Shown here piece after piece: positions 22,674 through 35,500 of a stretch of 64,000 nt of DNA. The translations under genes were made by a program, and so were the position numbers. This DNA is from Diphasiastrum complanatum (taxonomy: Eukaryota > Streptophyta > Lycopodiopsida > Lycopodiales > Lycopodiaceae), in contig CM055098.1 in the NCBI GenBank assembly GCA_029204225.1, forward strand, positions 326,501 to 390,500, given 5' to 3'. The notes under the pieces were generated by a model. The model saw only the letters and a program-made list of their open reading frames with translations, did not search any database and was not told the origin of the DNA. Position 1 is the first letter of the stretch; every line of letters starts with the position of its first letter.

Positions 22674-25600
22674 ATGGCCTTTTCATCCTCTGAAAACACT
22701 GGCACCAAACAGGTGATCCAGCGTGAGATCCTTGAGGCCACACAAATTTGACCCTTACCCTCTAACGCTCTGATCCAACCATGGCTGTAGACAACCGGCC
22801 CACTTCTAGAGGCAATGGGTTTTTACCCGGCGCTTTCCCATTCTGAGATCAACATGGGCCTCATCCTTTACGCTTACGCCACCTGGGACGAGGAAAAGAC
22901 TCGCTTCCACTTCCTGTACCAAGGTACCACGTACAAGGTCAGGATTAACTCAGACTCAATGGTCACCATTGGCATTATGTCCGTTGATCATCAATTCATC
23001 TCCCATCGCCACGCCAAAACTCTAATCAAACCATTCGTCACCCAAACCACACCAGAAATCCCAATCCAGACTAACAATGTTACCTGATAGATGTTATCAC
23101 AGAACCCGTCATTCAGGCGGTTGCGCATCTGCTGAATAACTTTCTAGTTATTTCAACATTTTGCAAGGACAAAATCCAGTCTAAGCTGCTGAGTCAGATA
23201 GTGGAATCCTTTTTGGAATTCCCTGGCCCCTCAATTGTGCCATACGACTGGCATAGCTTCCTTATTCGTGAACTAATCAACTCCATCAAACCCAACAACC
23301 ATGAGTGTATCGCAGCAGGCCCCCTATTGTGTAACTTTGCCTGTGCACTTCTCGAGGCAAAAGTGCACGGTTTCCAACGCTCATCTCTTCTGTCCACCAA
23401 GTGCCACACACTAACCTTTATCCGTCATCCCAAGCATCCACCTCCGCCCAACCTACAGTTATTAACACAACGGCTAGCAAACGAATGCGTGGCGCTGCCT
23501 CTACATCCTCATCTCCATCTGCTACCCGAAGACGCGCCTCCACGATCGCCATAACTACTCCATCAACCAACGTCACTTCTTCTTCTGTGCAACCCCCCAC
23601 TTCGATCTTTGTTGTCGCTACCTCTCTTCATGTTTCATCCACAACTGTTTCTGTGTCCATCCCCGTTTCCTCTATTGATACCACTCATATCTCTATTCCA
23701 TTATCCACTACTCCATCCATCACCATCGCATCTTCCATCACTCCTACCACCACCGTTGCTTCCATTCCATTCAATCCTTCTGATTCTCAATTGTCTCCAG
23801 ACACTCTGGCGTGGATGCAAGTCATCAATTTTTTACTCCCATGCCAGACACTTTCTGCTCCATTCTCACCTTCTTCCATACTCCACACCACCCTTTAGTT
23901 CCCCTCTGTTCCTCCCATCCTCTCGTTCGGACAAACCGTCCTCACTGCTGTTTCCACGGTTGCTTCTCAAATCCCACCTGCCTTGCCAACAAAGGTTGTC
24001 GAGGACAACCAACCGTTGCCTGATGACGCATTTGTCCAAACAGTTTTTGTACCATCACCAGATCGGACTGATCCTACCGCCCCAGATGACATCAGGTCCA
24101 ATGAGAACCTGATAGAAGATGATGACGATGGTACTCCACAAGTCGTCAGGGCCGATACAACACAAGCCCCTACCAGTGCCAGTGTACCGGTTGCTCCCAC
24201 AGACCTAACGACGGCGTACCAGACTCTAGGGAAATACATCCTGGATGCGGTAGCGGCCAAAGCTATCTTGAAAAGCAGGGTACTACACCTGGCAACAAGC
24301 AACACACAATTGCGAGCAGAACTCACCAAGCTGCAGCACGAGCTGATTTTGACTCAGCAACATGAACAAGAAGGGCACAGGAGGTCGCCAAGCTGCATCA
24401 GAAGGAGGAGGGCCTCAATCATTATATCCAAAGCCTCTCCAAAGTGCTGACAGAGGCCTCCATGAAGGTGTGGGAGCTTTAATCCAAAGTGTCACAATGG
24501 CTTGCTCCCATCCAAATGCAACTAAATCTTTTGGAAGCAAAGAATACGTGCCTGGGGACGGAGGTCAAAGCCCTACAAGATGAAAAGCTTGTTTGGTTAG
24601 CTCAACCTGCACCAGATTCAAGGCCACTCTCTCAATCAAAAATGAATCTTCTTCGGCGTCAGGTGCAGGTTTATAGCCAAACCTTAAATAGCTACCAGAC
24701 GGAGTTCAACAAATATCGGACAAGCGCAACTCACGAGCTCGCCCAAGCCAAACAAGCCCTCAAAGGCTTGCCAAAAATTCATAAAAACGAAGGCCCAACC
24801 CACCCTCGTGGTAATTCCACCGCCACCTAATTTAGACGCTACACAGGCCAGTACCAAACAAGACCAAAGCCAGCAAGCAGCAGGGGGATTCACCCAAGAT
24901 CAAGGGTCCGAAGGCCAAGACCAAGGACAAACAGATACAGCTGCTGAGACACGAGACCAGCCAAAGTCAAGCCACATCATCCAGAGGTTCGCGCACAATA
25001 TCTGCCAGCCGGGCCTTCCAAAGACCAAAGTTCGTGGAGGAGAAAATCAACGAATTCCTATCAAAGTATCCTCACGAGTCATCAAGAGACGGCTGACATA
25101 TATTGTTTTCAGCTCAGACAATAAAGGGCAAAGAACTGCAAGCACTGCCCGCCCTCCAACCACAACTAGAGTGGCATCAGCAGTTGTTCGAAAGAGACCG
25201 TGACAAGTCCGCAACAATTACGGGTGAACGTGCACTTCCTGCCATGTACACGACGATCCAAATGGACGAAATGCGGCACCCCTCTGGACAAGATCACACT
25301 GCAAAATTTTAATTGGCCGATCATACCATCAGAATATGGGTGGACTACGAATGTAGATGCCAGAAGGGCTCTCACCACGTTTGCAAATCAATATATCATC
25401 TGTCCTGATCCAATAGTCCGCGCGGCAGCCACTTATGCCCGGGACTTAGAACATTTAATAGGCATTGAAACAAAATGGGATGATTTTCTTCCCTCAATAT
25501 TCTTTGATCCTAATAAGGCGCTAGCTTCCGACAAAGTCAAAGATCAACTGCCAGTCGCTCGTGTATATTACCGAGCTGCATTCCTTGGAGATCCCTGGAC

Positions 25601-25760
25601 GTGCCGATTCCAAGCATGGGTCGATCAAGAATGGCTGACAGGAGTCCACAAGTCCTTCCACACGCCCAAGGACTCGAAGAAACTGGACCATCTCAACTTC
25701 ATGGAAGACGTTACGGGCTACTTGATCCACCAGAGGCGAGCAAAGTGGACGCTATACTAA
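22674..25760 (+). pseudogene. Large third ORF of Ty3 copy IV (env-position gene, function unknown)
   Basis: A coding region of about 1000 codons follows integrase. It starts near the ATG at 22674 but is broken by several shifts and stops (e.g. 22749). In order: a globular N-terminal part (to about 23400); a Ser/Thr/Ile/Pro-rich region (23401-23898); an acidic stretch (24040-24150); an Ala/Leu/Gln-rich coiled-coil-like part (24200-24780, frame change near 24375); a Gln/Asp-rich linker; and a conserved C-terminal domain (25200-25760; NWPIIPSEYGW, DKVKDQLPVARVYYR, AWVDQEWLTGVH). No signal peptide or membrane segment is evident, so calling it an envelope gene would be unjustified. The C-terminal domain is retained in copy II. 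Confidence 0.6.
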
Positions 25761-25793
25761 ACCGGCGGAGTGCCGAGGGACCGGCACTACTTT

Positions 25794-25808
25794 AGGCGGG
25801 GGGATAGA
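25794..25808 (+). other. Polypurine tract of Ty3 copy IV
   Basis: AGGCGGGGGGATAGA directly precedes the LTR start TGTTGGGGG, as needed for plus-strand priming. Confidence 0.8.
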
Positions 25809-26562
25809 TGTTGGGGGTATTGCGCGTATAAGCCCATGGCCCAATGAGCACGCAAGCCAAAGTGTAAATAAAATAAAATAGACTTGGGCCTTTGTAATTA
25901 AAATAAAACTTGAGGCCCAAAGTCAATTTTAAACTTAAAGTTTACTTGTTAGAGTTGGGTCCAATTTTGGACTCACATGAATCTTGTGATTTCCAATGTA
26001 CTTTTTGTGGACCCTTGGATCAAATTGGGTCCAAGATGAATGGATAGCATCAATGTGAATATTAGCCAATAGGATTGAGGGGCAAGGGCCTTCCCCATTT
26101 TATAAAAAGACACCATTTTCACACTATTTGCATGCTTAATAGAGAGGAGGAGACTCTGCTATTTTGAGAGCTCAAGCATCCTCATTTGCTAATCAATCAT
26201 GCTATTGTTGTGTTTGCTTGTTATTTCCATTTCTTCCATGCTTTTTGTTTGTGATTAGTTAAGGTTCCTCCATAAGCAATGACATTGAGCATTTGAGCTA
26301 ACCTCCATCTCATCTCTCTCTCTTTCTCTCTTCTCTTCTCTCTTCCTCTTCTTGTCTATCCTTTCCCTTCACCCAAAAGCATGATGAATGTTAGTGTAGA
26401 GGAGTAGAGTTAAAGGAGGGTAGTGTTCGTGGTGAATAGAGCTAAGGGAGAAAGTTGGAAACTAACTAAAAATAGCATCTATGCATAATTAGGTACTATC
26501 CAGTGATCTAACCCTTGTTGACAGGCGGGAGGGCTATACTACTCGAGATCTTCGACCCTACA
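25809..26562 (+). repeat. 3' LTR of Ty3 copy IV
   Basis: 754 bp, beginning TGTTGGGGGTATTG and ending CGACCCTACA. A CCAAT box (26066-26070) and TATAAAAA (26101-26108) lie in promoter spacing. It abuts a copia LTR at 26563, cutting that LTR, so copy IV (or a recombinant of it) inserted into the copia element. The 5' LTR of copy IV is not in the window. Confidence 0.8.
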
Positions 26563-26880
26563 ATAGATGAACCCAAGAGAACTCATGTATAAGCATGAAG
26601 TGAGATAAGAGAGAGAGAGAATGTGTCTCTTCCCATGAGTGTACAACTCTATATAACAGATCCATGACTCATTAATGAGTTTGGTTTTCCTCCATAACAA
26701 AAACCCTAGCATTAATGTGGACTAGATTCAATGTCTCCACCATTCATTCAAATGCATTTAGACTAATATAACTTTGAAAGTCAAACTCTAAGTCTAATAT
26801 GAAAATTGGCCTCAATTGCCAAATATACAAATATGACCAAAATAGCAAAACTAGTTAAAAATTTTCACTCTCTCTCTTCA
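26563..26880 (-). repeat. 3' LTR (partial) of a minus-strand copia element
   Basis: It matches 29830-30180 over long blocks (GAACCCAAGAGAACT/GAATCCAAGAGAACT, CCCTAGCATTAATGTGGACTAG), allowing for an insertion in the latter. The left part of the LTR is missing where copy IV's LTR begins. A purine-rich tract on the minus strand (GAAGAGAGAGAG, about 26870-26882) is the likely polypurine tract. Confidence 0.75.
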
Positions 26881-26884
26881 ACTA

Positions 26885-27040
26885 GATTTAGCATAGACTT
26901 TGAGAACACTCCAAGTGAAGTTCTATGCTTCATAAACAAGTCCTTTCCCGATGCTTTGGTAAAGATATCAGCTACACATTCCTTGAAGAAACATGTTGAA
27001 GCTCCACCTCCTTTGCCAAGACTTGCTCCCTCACAAAGTG
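26885..27040 (-). pseudogene. Copia RNase H C-terminal remnant
   Basis: The minus strand, allowing one frame change, encodes HIEVAYHFVREQV, ELQHVSSR and ADIFTKASGKDLFMKH, the conserved end of copia RNase H. It is fused directly behind the integrase-end motif SRDVIF-like (IGRDVIF), so the whole RT and most of RNase H have been deleted. Confidence 0.75.
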
Positions 27041-27601
27041 ATATGCCACCTCAATATGCTTGCTCCATAAAAAATGACATCTCTACCAATAATCACCTTA
27101 TTAGTAGTAGGAATGTAAACCTTGTAGGCTTTACTCACCTCACTATATCCAACAAATATACCTTTCCTTGAAGATGGATTCTCCTTTGTCCTATCATCAA
27201 GAGTTATGTTGACGTAGCAAGTACATCCAAAAGTTTTAAAAAAGTTGACACTCGGCCTCCTCTTGAATAGCATCTCAAAAGGTGTTCTTCCATCCAATAT
27301 AGCACTCGTCCACCTATTGCATAGAAAGTTAGCACACAACAAAGCTTCATCCCAAAATGGTTTTGGAAGATTAGCACCTAAACTCATGGCTTTGGCACTT
27401 TCTCATAAAGTTCTATTCTTCCTCTCGACCACTCCATTTTGTTGTGGTGTCTTTGGAGTTGTGTACTCCTCTCGACCCCATGCTCATCACAAAAAGCCTT
27501 AAACTTGGTAGATATGTACTCACCACCATTGTCACTCCTCAACCAATTAATCTTTGTGAAAAATTGGTTCTCCCTTGCATTCTTGAACTTCACAAAGACA
27601 T
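27031..27601 (-). pseudogene. Copia integrase, C-terminal two thirds
   Basis: Two minus frames: 27593-27384 carries LRSDNGGEYIS (second catalytic D of the DDE core), and 27387-27031 carries PKPFWDEALLCANFLCNR, RTPFEMLFKRRPSV and SKAYKVYIP. The third catalytic region (expected N-G-V-x-E) reads N-K-M-E-W, so it is degraded. The N-terminal part lies at 28592-28924, split off by a solo LTR. Confidence 0.8.
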
Positions 27602-28618
27602 TGTTGGATTATTATCCTACTAATCGACTAATTGATATTTTAATCTTCGTCCAACTTTTATCCAGGCCTGTAGATTTCTTCGTGTTTTTACACAGTCCGC
27701 ATAACTACTCGGAAACAGTTTTACAGTGTCAGCATTTTTGAGATTTTCTCTCACTTTGGCTTTTTCGCAAAATGGCAGATGACTCAAATGTTAAGGAAAT
27801 GCCTTTATCAAAGACCTTCGCGATTTTTGCATTTTTCGCAAGACAATTTATTTTTCGTCTTAAAGGCTACATACTTGCTCTAACCGTTTAGCAAGTAAAT
27901 TTTCGGGAGACTATCTAGATGGATGCCAGTAGATCACAACCAACTGGATGACGCATTTGACGACCTAATTAGTTGTCCTACTATTGGACGTTGTCGCATT
28001 TTCTTAGTATAAATAGCTACTCATATTTCTACATTTTATATAGCATTGATGCGATTAAGAGATCAGCAAGTATTGAATAGTTAGCTCTCTCTGTCAAGTC
28101 TGCGAGCTTGGACACTCTTGAGCATTTTAGCTCACTTCTTTAGAGTTGATTAGATATTGCTATTGTGCTCACTGCTTATTAGCATTGCGCTTAATTCAGA
28201 CTTTTATTTAGTCGCTCAGAGATAGCTTAGAGTACGCAGCTTCGATCCGCAAACTTGTTGTACTCATTTACATATGTTTTGTTTTCATACTAATCAATAC
28301 TACCTTTTATTGCGTTCAGGTTTGCTCCATAATGTATGTGTTTCTATAATTCTTTGCGATAAATTATTTGTCTGATAATTCAATGCTAAATGTTTGACTA
28401 CGTAATCACTATAGTACTAATGATTTCAAAGTTAGTTACTATAAGATCAAACGTGATTTCTATTACTATTGTTTTGTTCAAAATTGATAGGCGTAGTCAT
28501 GCATAGAGAAAGAGAAAGATAGTTTATTCTGTTGCGCACGTTAAGTTTTAATTCTTGTTGTTCGAATTCTTTTTATTCAATTCTTTTCGACCTATCTTTT
28601 ACACACCTCTTTCCAACA
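27602..28618 (+). mobile_element. Solo LTR inserted in the copia integrase
   Basis: 1017 bp with perfect terminal TGTTGGA..TCCAACA ends and no ORF. TATAAATA at 28008-28015 puts the promoter on the plus strand, opposite to its host element. It splits the host integrase between DEVYDF and the FVKFKNAREN segment. The flanking 5-mers (GACAT left, AAAAT right) agree at only three positions, so no clean target duplication is present. A solo LTR arises by recombination between the two LTRs of a full element. Confidence 0.75.
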
Positions 28619-28924
28619 AAAATCATACACTTCATCTTTGCTCTTCAGTAGATAGATCCAACAAAATATACTAAAATCATCAATGAAAGTTACATACATA
28701 TTAGCTCCACTATTGTTAATTGTAGTAATTCCATGAATATCCAAATTTACAACTTGAAAAGGCTGTGTAGATCTAGATGTAGATCTAGTATAAGGTAGTC
28801 TATGTGACTTTGACAAAGCACAAGAATCACAAACATGATTGATGCTAGTTAAGGATCTTGGAAGACCAATCAAAACTTGCTTCTTAGCCATTACCTCCAA
28901 TGACTTGAAGTTGAGGTGGCCCAT
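28592..28924 (-). pseudogene. Copia integrase, N-terminal part
   Basis: The minus frame begins MGHLNFKSLEVMAKK (the zinc-binding H of the GAG-pre-integrase/HHCC region), then CDSCALSKSHRLP with both cysteines, and VNLDIHG in the place of the first catalytic D region. The frame continues to LLKSKDEVYDF, where the solo LTR enters. Confidence 0.8.
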
Positions 28925-29508
28925 CCTTTTATGCCAAACCTCTTGAATAGGTATTTGCTCTCTTGCACATTCCTATTTGTAGAGAGAGAAATAGGAATCG
29001 TGCCAATTCCTTTGATTGCAATGTTAGCATTGGCATCCAACAAACCATTAAGAATAACTTGAACTAGCTTTTCTTCCTTAATGCTCTTATCAATGCAAGC
29101 CAACTCATCATTCAAAGCCTTCACTCTCAAAACAAAAATATTTGGATTCTCTTCATTCTTTTGCAAACTTTGAAAGATTTGTCTTCTTAGAGTCAACACT
29201 CTAGAAGTAGACTTGGATCCATAAAGCTTCTTCAATGAACCCCAAGCATCCCTTGATGAAGTACTCTTACCAATTTCCTTGAAAAGTTCATTGGTAACAT
29301 TCATCTTTATCATGTGTAGAGCTCTTTTAGATCTCTTGTCATACCTCAATTGTTCTTGTTGTGTTGCTGGCCTCTCCTTCAAACCTACAACAATATCCAA
29401 AACATCATTCCTCTAAAGAAGTGATTCCATCCTTACTTTCCACAATGAATAGTTGCTTGAGGGAAGCCTATCATTGCCTTCCAACATGTATCCACTTGAT
29501 GTAGCCAT
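28925..29508 (-). pseudogene. Copia Gag (UBN2-type capsid)
   Basis: Gag starts at the ATG whose complement is at 29506-29508 (MATSSGYMLEGNDRL) and is interrupted by a TAG near 29415. It continues with ALHMIKMNVTNELFKEIG and LTLRRQIFQSLQKNEE, typical of copia Gag capsid helices. It degenerates before the zinc knuckle and runs into the integrase segment, so knuckle and protease have been lost. Confidence 0.8.
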
Positions 29509-29570
29509 GTTGCAATAACTTGATCCTTCTCTTTCAACTAGTTCCAATGCACAAAGCACTATTCTGAAAT

Positions 29571-32290
<2,720 letters not shown>

Positions 32291-32467
32291 GGGGCAAGTC
32301 TGAACCGTGTTAGGAAGCCCCAAAAGGATGGCCTGGTGGAACAGCGAGAGAGAGAGGTATGCTCCAAAAGATGGCGCTGCTGCTGCTGCTGCTGCTGTTT
32401 TGCTGCTGAATTGCCGAAACAATACAGAAACAGAGCGAGAGAGGGAGGGAGCGTTGTTTCTGCAGTT
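32291..32467 (+). promoter_or_regulatory. Probable promoter end and 5' UTR of the LETM1-like gene
   Basis: Base composition changes to G+C-rich compared with the AT-rich flank. GAGGCGGGGC (32286-32295) resembles a GC box, and two GA-rich tracts occur (around 32345 and 32435). A GCT trinucleotide run lies at 32376-32397. I see no convincing TATA box. The region leads straight to the ATG at 32468. Confidence 0.4.
32371..32409 (+). other. Upstream ORF of 12 codons with a poly-leucine run
   Basis: ATGGCG, then seven CTG codons, TTT TGC TGC TGA. The start context is good (A at -3, G at +4). It ends 58 bases before the chosen main start at 32468. If the transcript includes it, ribosomes would meet this uORF first. 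Another in-frame upstream ATG at 32336 would make an N-terminal extension with a poly-cysteine run, which I consider unlikely. Confidence 0.4.
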
Positions 32468-32523
32468 ATGGCCATCGCCAGGGCTCCAGTGCTGCATCCC
32501 TATTATGCCTCCAGGTCCTCACG
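32468..32523 (+). CDS. LETM1-like exon 1 (targeting peptide)
   Basis: Encodes MAIARAPVLHPYYASRSS plus two bases of the next codon. The donor CACG|GTCAGT is strong. The ATG has G at -3 and G at +4. Its phase fits exon 2, but the 5.8-kb gap is long, so another first exon is possible. Confidence 0.5.
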
Positions 32524-35500
32524 GTCAGTCTCTGCTCCTCCTTTAGCCTTCTTCTTCTTTGTTTTTGGAGTTGTTGATTTGGTTTTGCTTGATTATAGAT
32601 GCAGGGTGATGCGTTCTTTGAGTTGGGTTTTATGGGCCCTTGGAGGTGGAAGTGCAAGGAGTTTGTTAAGAAATGATATTTGCCTTGTGTTTCAGTTTCT
32701 GTTCAAAGGCCTGCCAAGTTTGATAGTCCATTGGTTTTTGATTTTGAAGACCGTTAATAGACACTGGCACGGGCAGGCGCACACAGGCATGCACTCCCCC
32801 ACGCATAAACGCTTGTGCGCACGCACACACCCACAGGTAACAGATAACGGAATACAAAACAGAAATATGCATGCCCTCATGCACACATGCCCTGTTTTCC
32901 TGCCGTAGATAGACTTAAGCTCAGATCCTAGTACGCTCACGCAAGGGGCAACTAGGAATCGATAGGGTCCAAAACTTGGGAGGTTTTTTCTGCATATTGT
33001 GGATATGCCGAGTTTTATAAAGATGATGTTAGTGCAATTTCCCCGACAACCTAGGCTCCCGAATTTTCATCAGTGTTTCCTAATGTCCGAGGCGGAAAAG
33101 AGTTTGTGGCAGTGTAGACCCAGGCTCCAATCCTGGTTTGCACGCACAAGTTACAAGGGATCAATGAGATCCAAAGTTTGAGAGCTTTGTACGCCATATT
33201 GTGGCTATGCGTAATTGTACATTGCAAGCATAATCAGTAAGTTGTTGCAATATGAAAAACACAATAGATTATGCAAGAATTTGAGGTTGCAAGAAACACA
33301 AGATGCCTCGTGTCATTAGAGTACCATTGAACTTCAGACAAACAAACTGAGCATTCCCAATCTTAGCTGGAGGCTCGACAGACTATTTCTCCCAACAATT
33401 GTGTAGCTTCAATTTCCTCTTTTTTTTTCCCATTACACTATTAAACCCCTTGGTGAAGATTTCTACAAGCATTTGGTTAGTATGGCAATACTTCAGAACT
33501 ATTTGGACCCTTTTATGGAAAAAGTGTTGTATGATAAGGTGATTGCTCTTCGTATGCGCTTTGCATTCATTGTTGTCATTTTCTATGCACATAGTTTGTT
33601 GATTGTTGAAGCCCATTCTTGACACCCGGTTCGTCAACTCCAAAGCATCTCTTGGCACAGCCAGGTGTCATATATTTAACATCAATTGTCAACTATGCAA
33701 AGTAGAGACTGCCTTCAACTACTCTGGCATATCATGTTGCCATTGGTCATGAATATGTGTCTAATTGTGGATCTTTGACGATAGAGATCACCTTTCTAAT
33801 ACATATGCAAGTCCTCTTTTCTCCAACTTCCCATCAATGATTTTATGCACTAGCCCAAACATTGTGGTTCCTTGGAGCACTCTCTTGGTTGTGTAACCAA
33901 TGTTGTACATAAAATCTACTGTGACACAGTGGGGCCAATTACCTTGTTGGTTTCAATTTCCATGTCTTGGTCCAGTGGAGAGGCCTAGGTCATGTGGTGC
34001 GGGAAGAGCTATGCTTTCAAGACCATTTGAGACTTTGCCTTATTGTTGGTTACCTTATGTGGATGCTTGGTTGACTTTTCGTTGAGCTACCAAAACAATG
34101 TGATGAATGGATAGTTTGGATATCTGTTAAGTTGACATTGCACAAGTATGGGTTGGATAAGTATGCTAAGTGATAAACTTGGGAATCCACTTTAAGTTTG
34201 TGGCCTTGGGGTGTTGGTACAATAGTTTTTTACGTTACAACTATAGCCATGATTTAAATTCAAATATAAGCATGATGCATTTAACAATGTTATAAACAAG
34301 ATTCAAGCTCCATTATTCATAATGAAGTTCAATAGGCAAGTTGCTAGTGAGAAATCCATAATAGATACCTGGAGCAATTATGTATGATTGATATCTAGAT
34401 TCTTCATTCCACTGTGCAATACCTAACCTGATCTATTTTCTATTTGAGTAGTGAGTGCTACACTAGTTTATAAATAATCAAGGCTCTCAACTCTAGATTC
34501 TCCTTAGATGGTCTTTAAGGTCGTTCATCGTCATCACTAGCATCCTCCTTTTCATCAAAGGGACTCATCACTTACTTCGTTGGGATCCTCTTTGTCTTCT
34601 TCCTCGTTCAAGTCGCTTTTAATTTCAATAACAGTGATCTCGGTTGCTACTTGTTGTTGCCTTCACGATGAGGCTTGAGCAATTGGTCCTGCATGCACAA
34701 ATTGTGCAACTGCAGAGATGTTCGAATGTCTCTCATATGCGACCTCGATATGATCCTGAGTTAGGACTCTTGATCCAAGTGTCTCGGTGAGCATATGACA
34801 CGTCTTGTTGACTAGTCAACTCTCCTACTTTTTAGGAGGTTAGTCCAGCCACTCCTGATAAATGACTTAGTACCCCCATGCCCAAGCTAAGCACGACTCT
34901 TTGAGGTCCAATACCAACTAATTACAGTTTATTTACAATTCACTTACAAAGGTCACCATAGGCCGGTGACGTAACCATTTCAGTAATTACAATAATTACA
35001 ATATGTACATCTATCACTGAAAACTGTAAATAACTGGGATAGGGAGTATAGGCTCTAACATCCCTTCCCCCTCAAAAAATGACATCGTTTGCGATGACAA
35101 AACTAGGGTATTGTGCACACAAACCGTGCCTGGTCTCCCAGGCAACATCTGCAAGAGGTCTTCCATGCCAGCAACTAAATATATCAAAGATCAAGCGGTT
35201 ACACAGACGTTTCTTCCGACTACCGAATATCCTTGTTGGCTGATGGATCTCCTCTACATGCTCCTGAATAGAGTCACAATTGACTCACCTTCGTACATCG
35301 GAGTTGTCGACAACAATTGGCCTAATCAAGCCTCCTGCGATAACCAGCATCCCATACTACTGGCGATCGTACTCGACTCTCACTAGCACCACGATAGCTT
35401 GCCTTAAATTTTTTCAACTAACTCAAGCATTTCACCTATTGTTAGAAATCTGCTGTACTAGGCACTTTGAGGAATTCCCACCGTAACAAGACTAGTAGGC

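Noticed and set aside
22674..25760. Viral envelope gene
   Set aside because: Position fits, but no signal peptide, cleavage site or membrane anchor is visible, so only a third ORF of unknown function is claimed.
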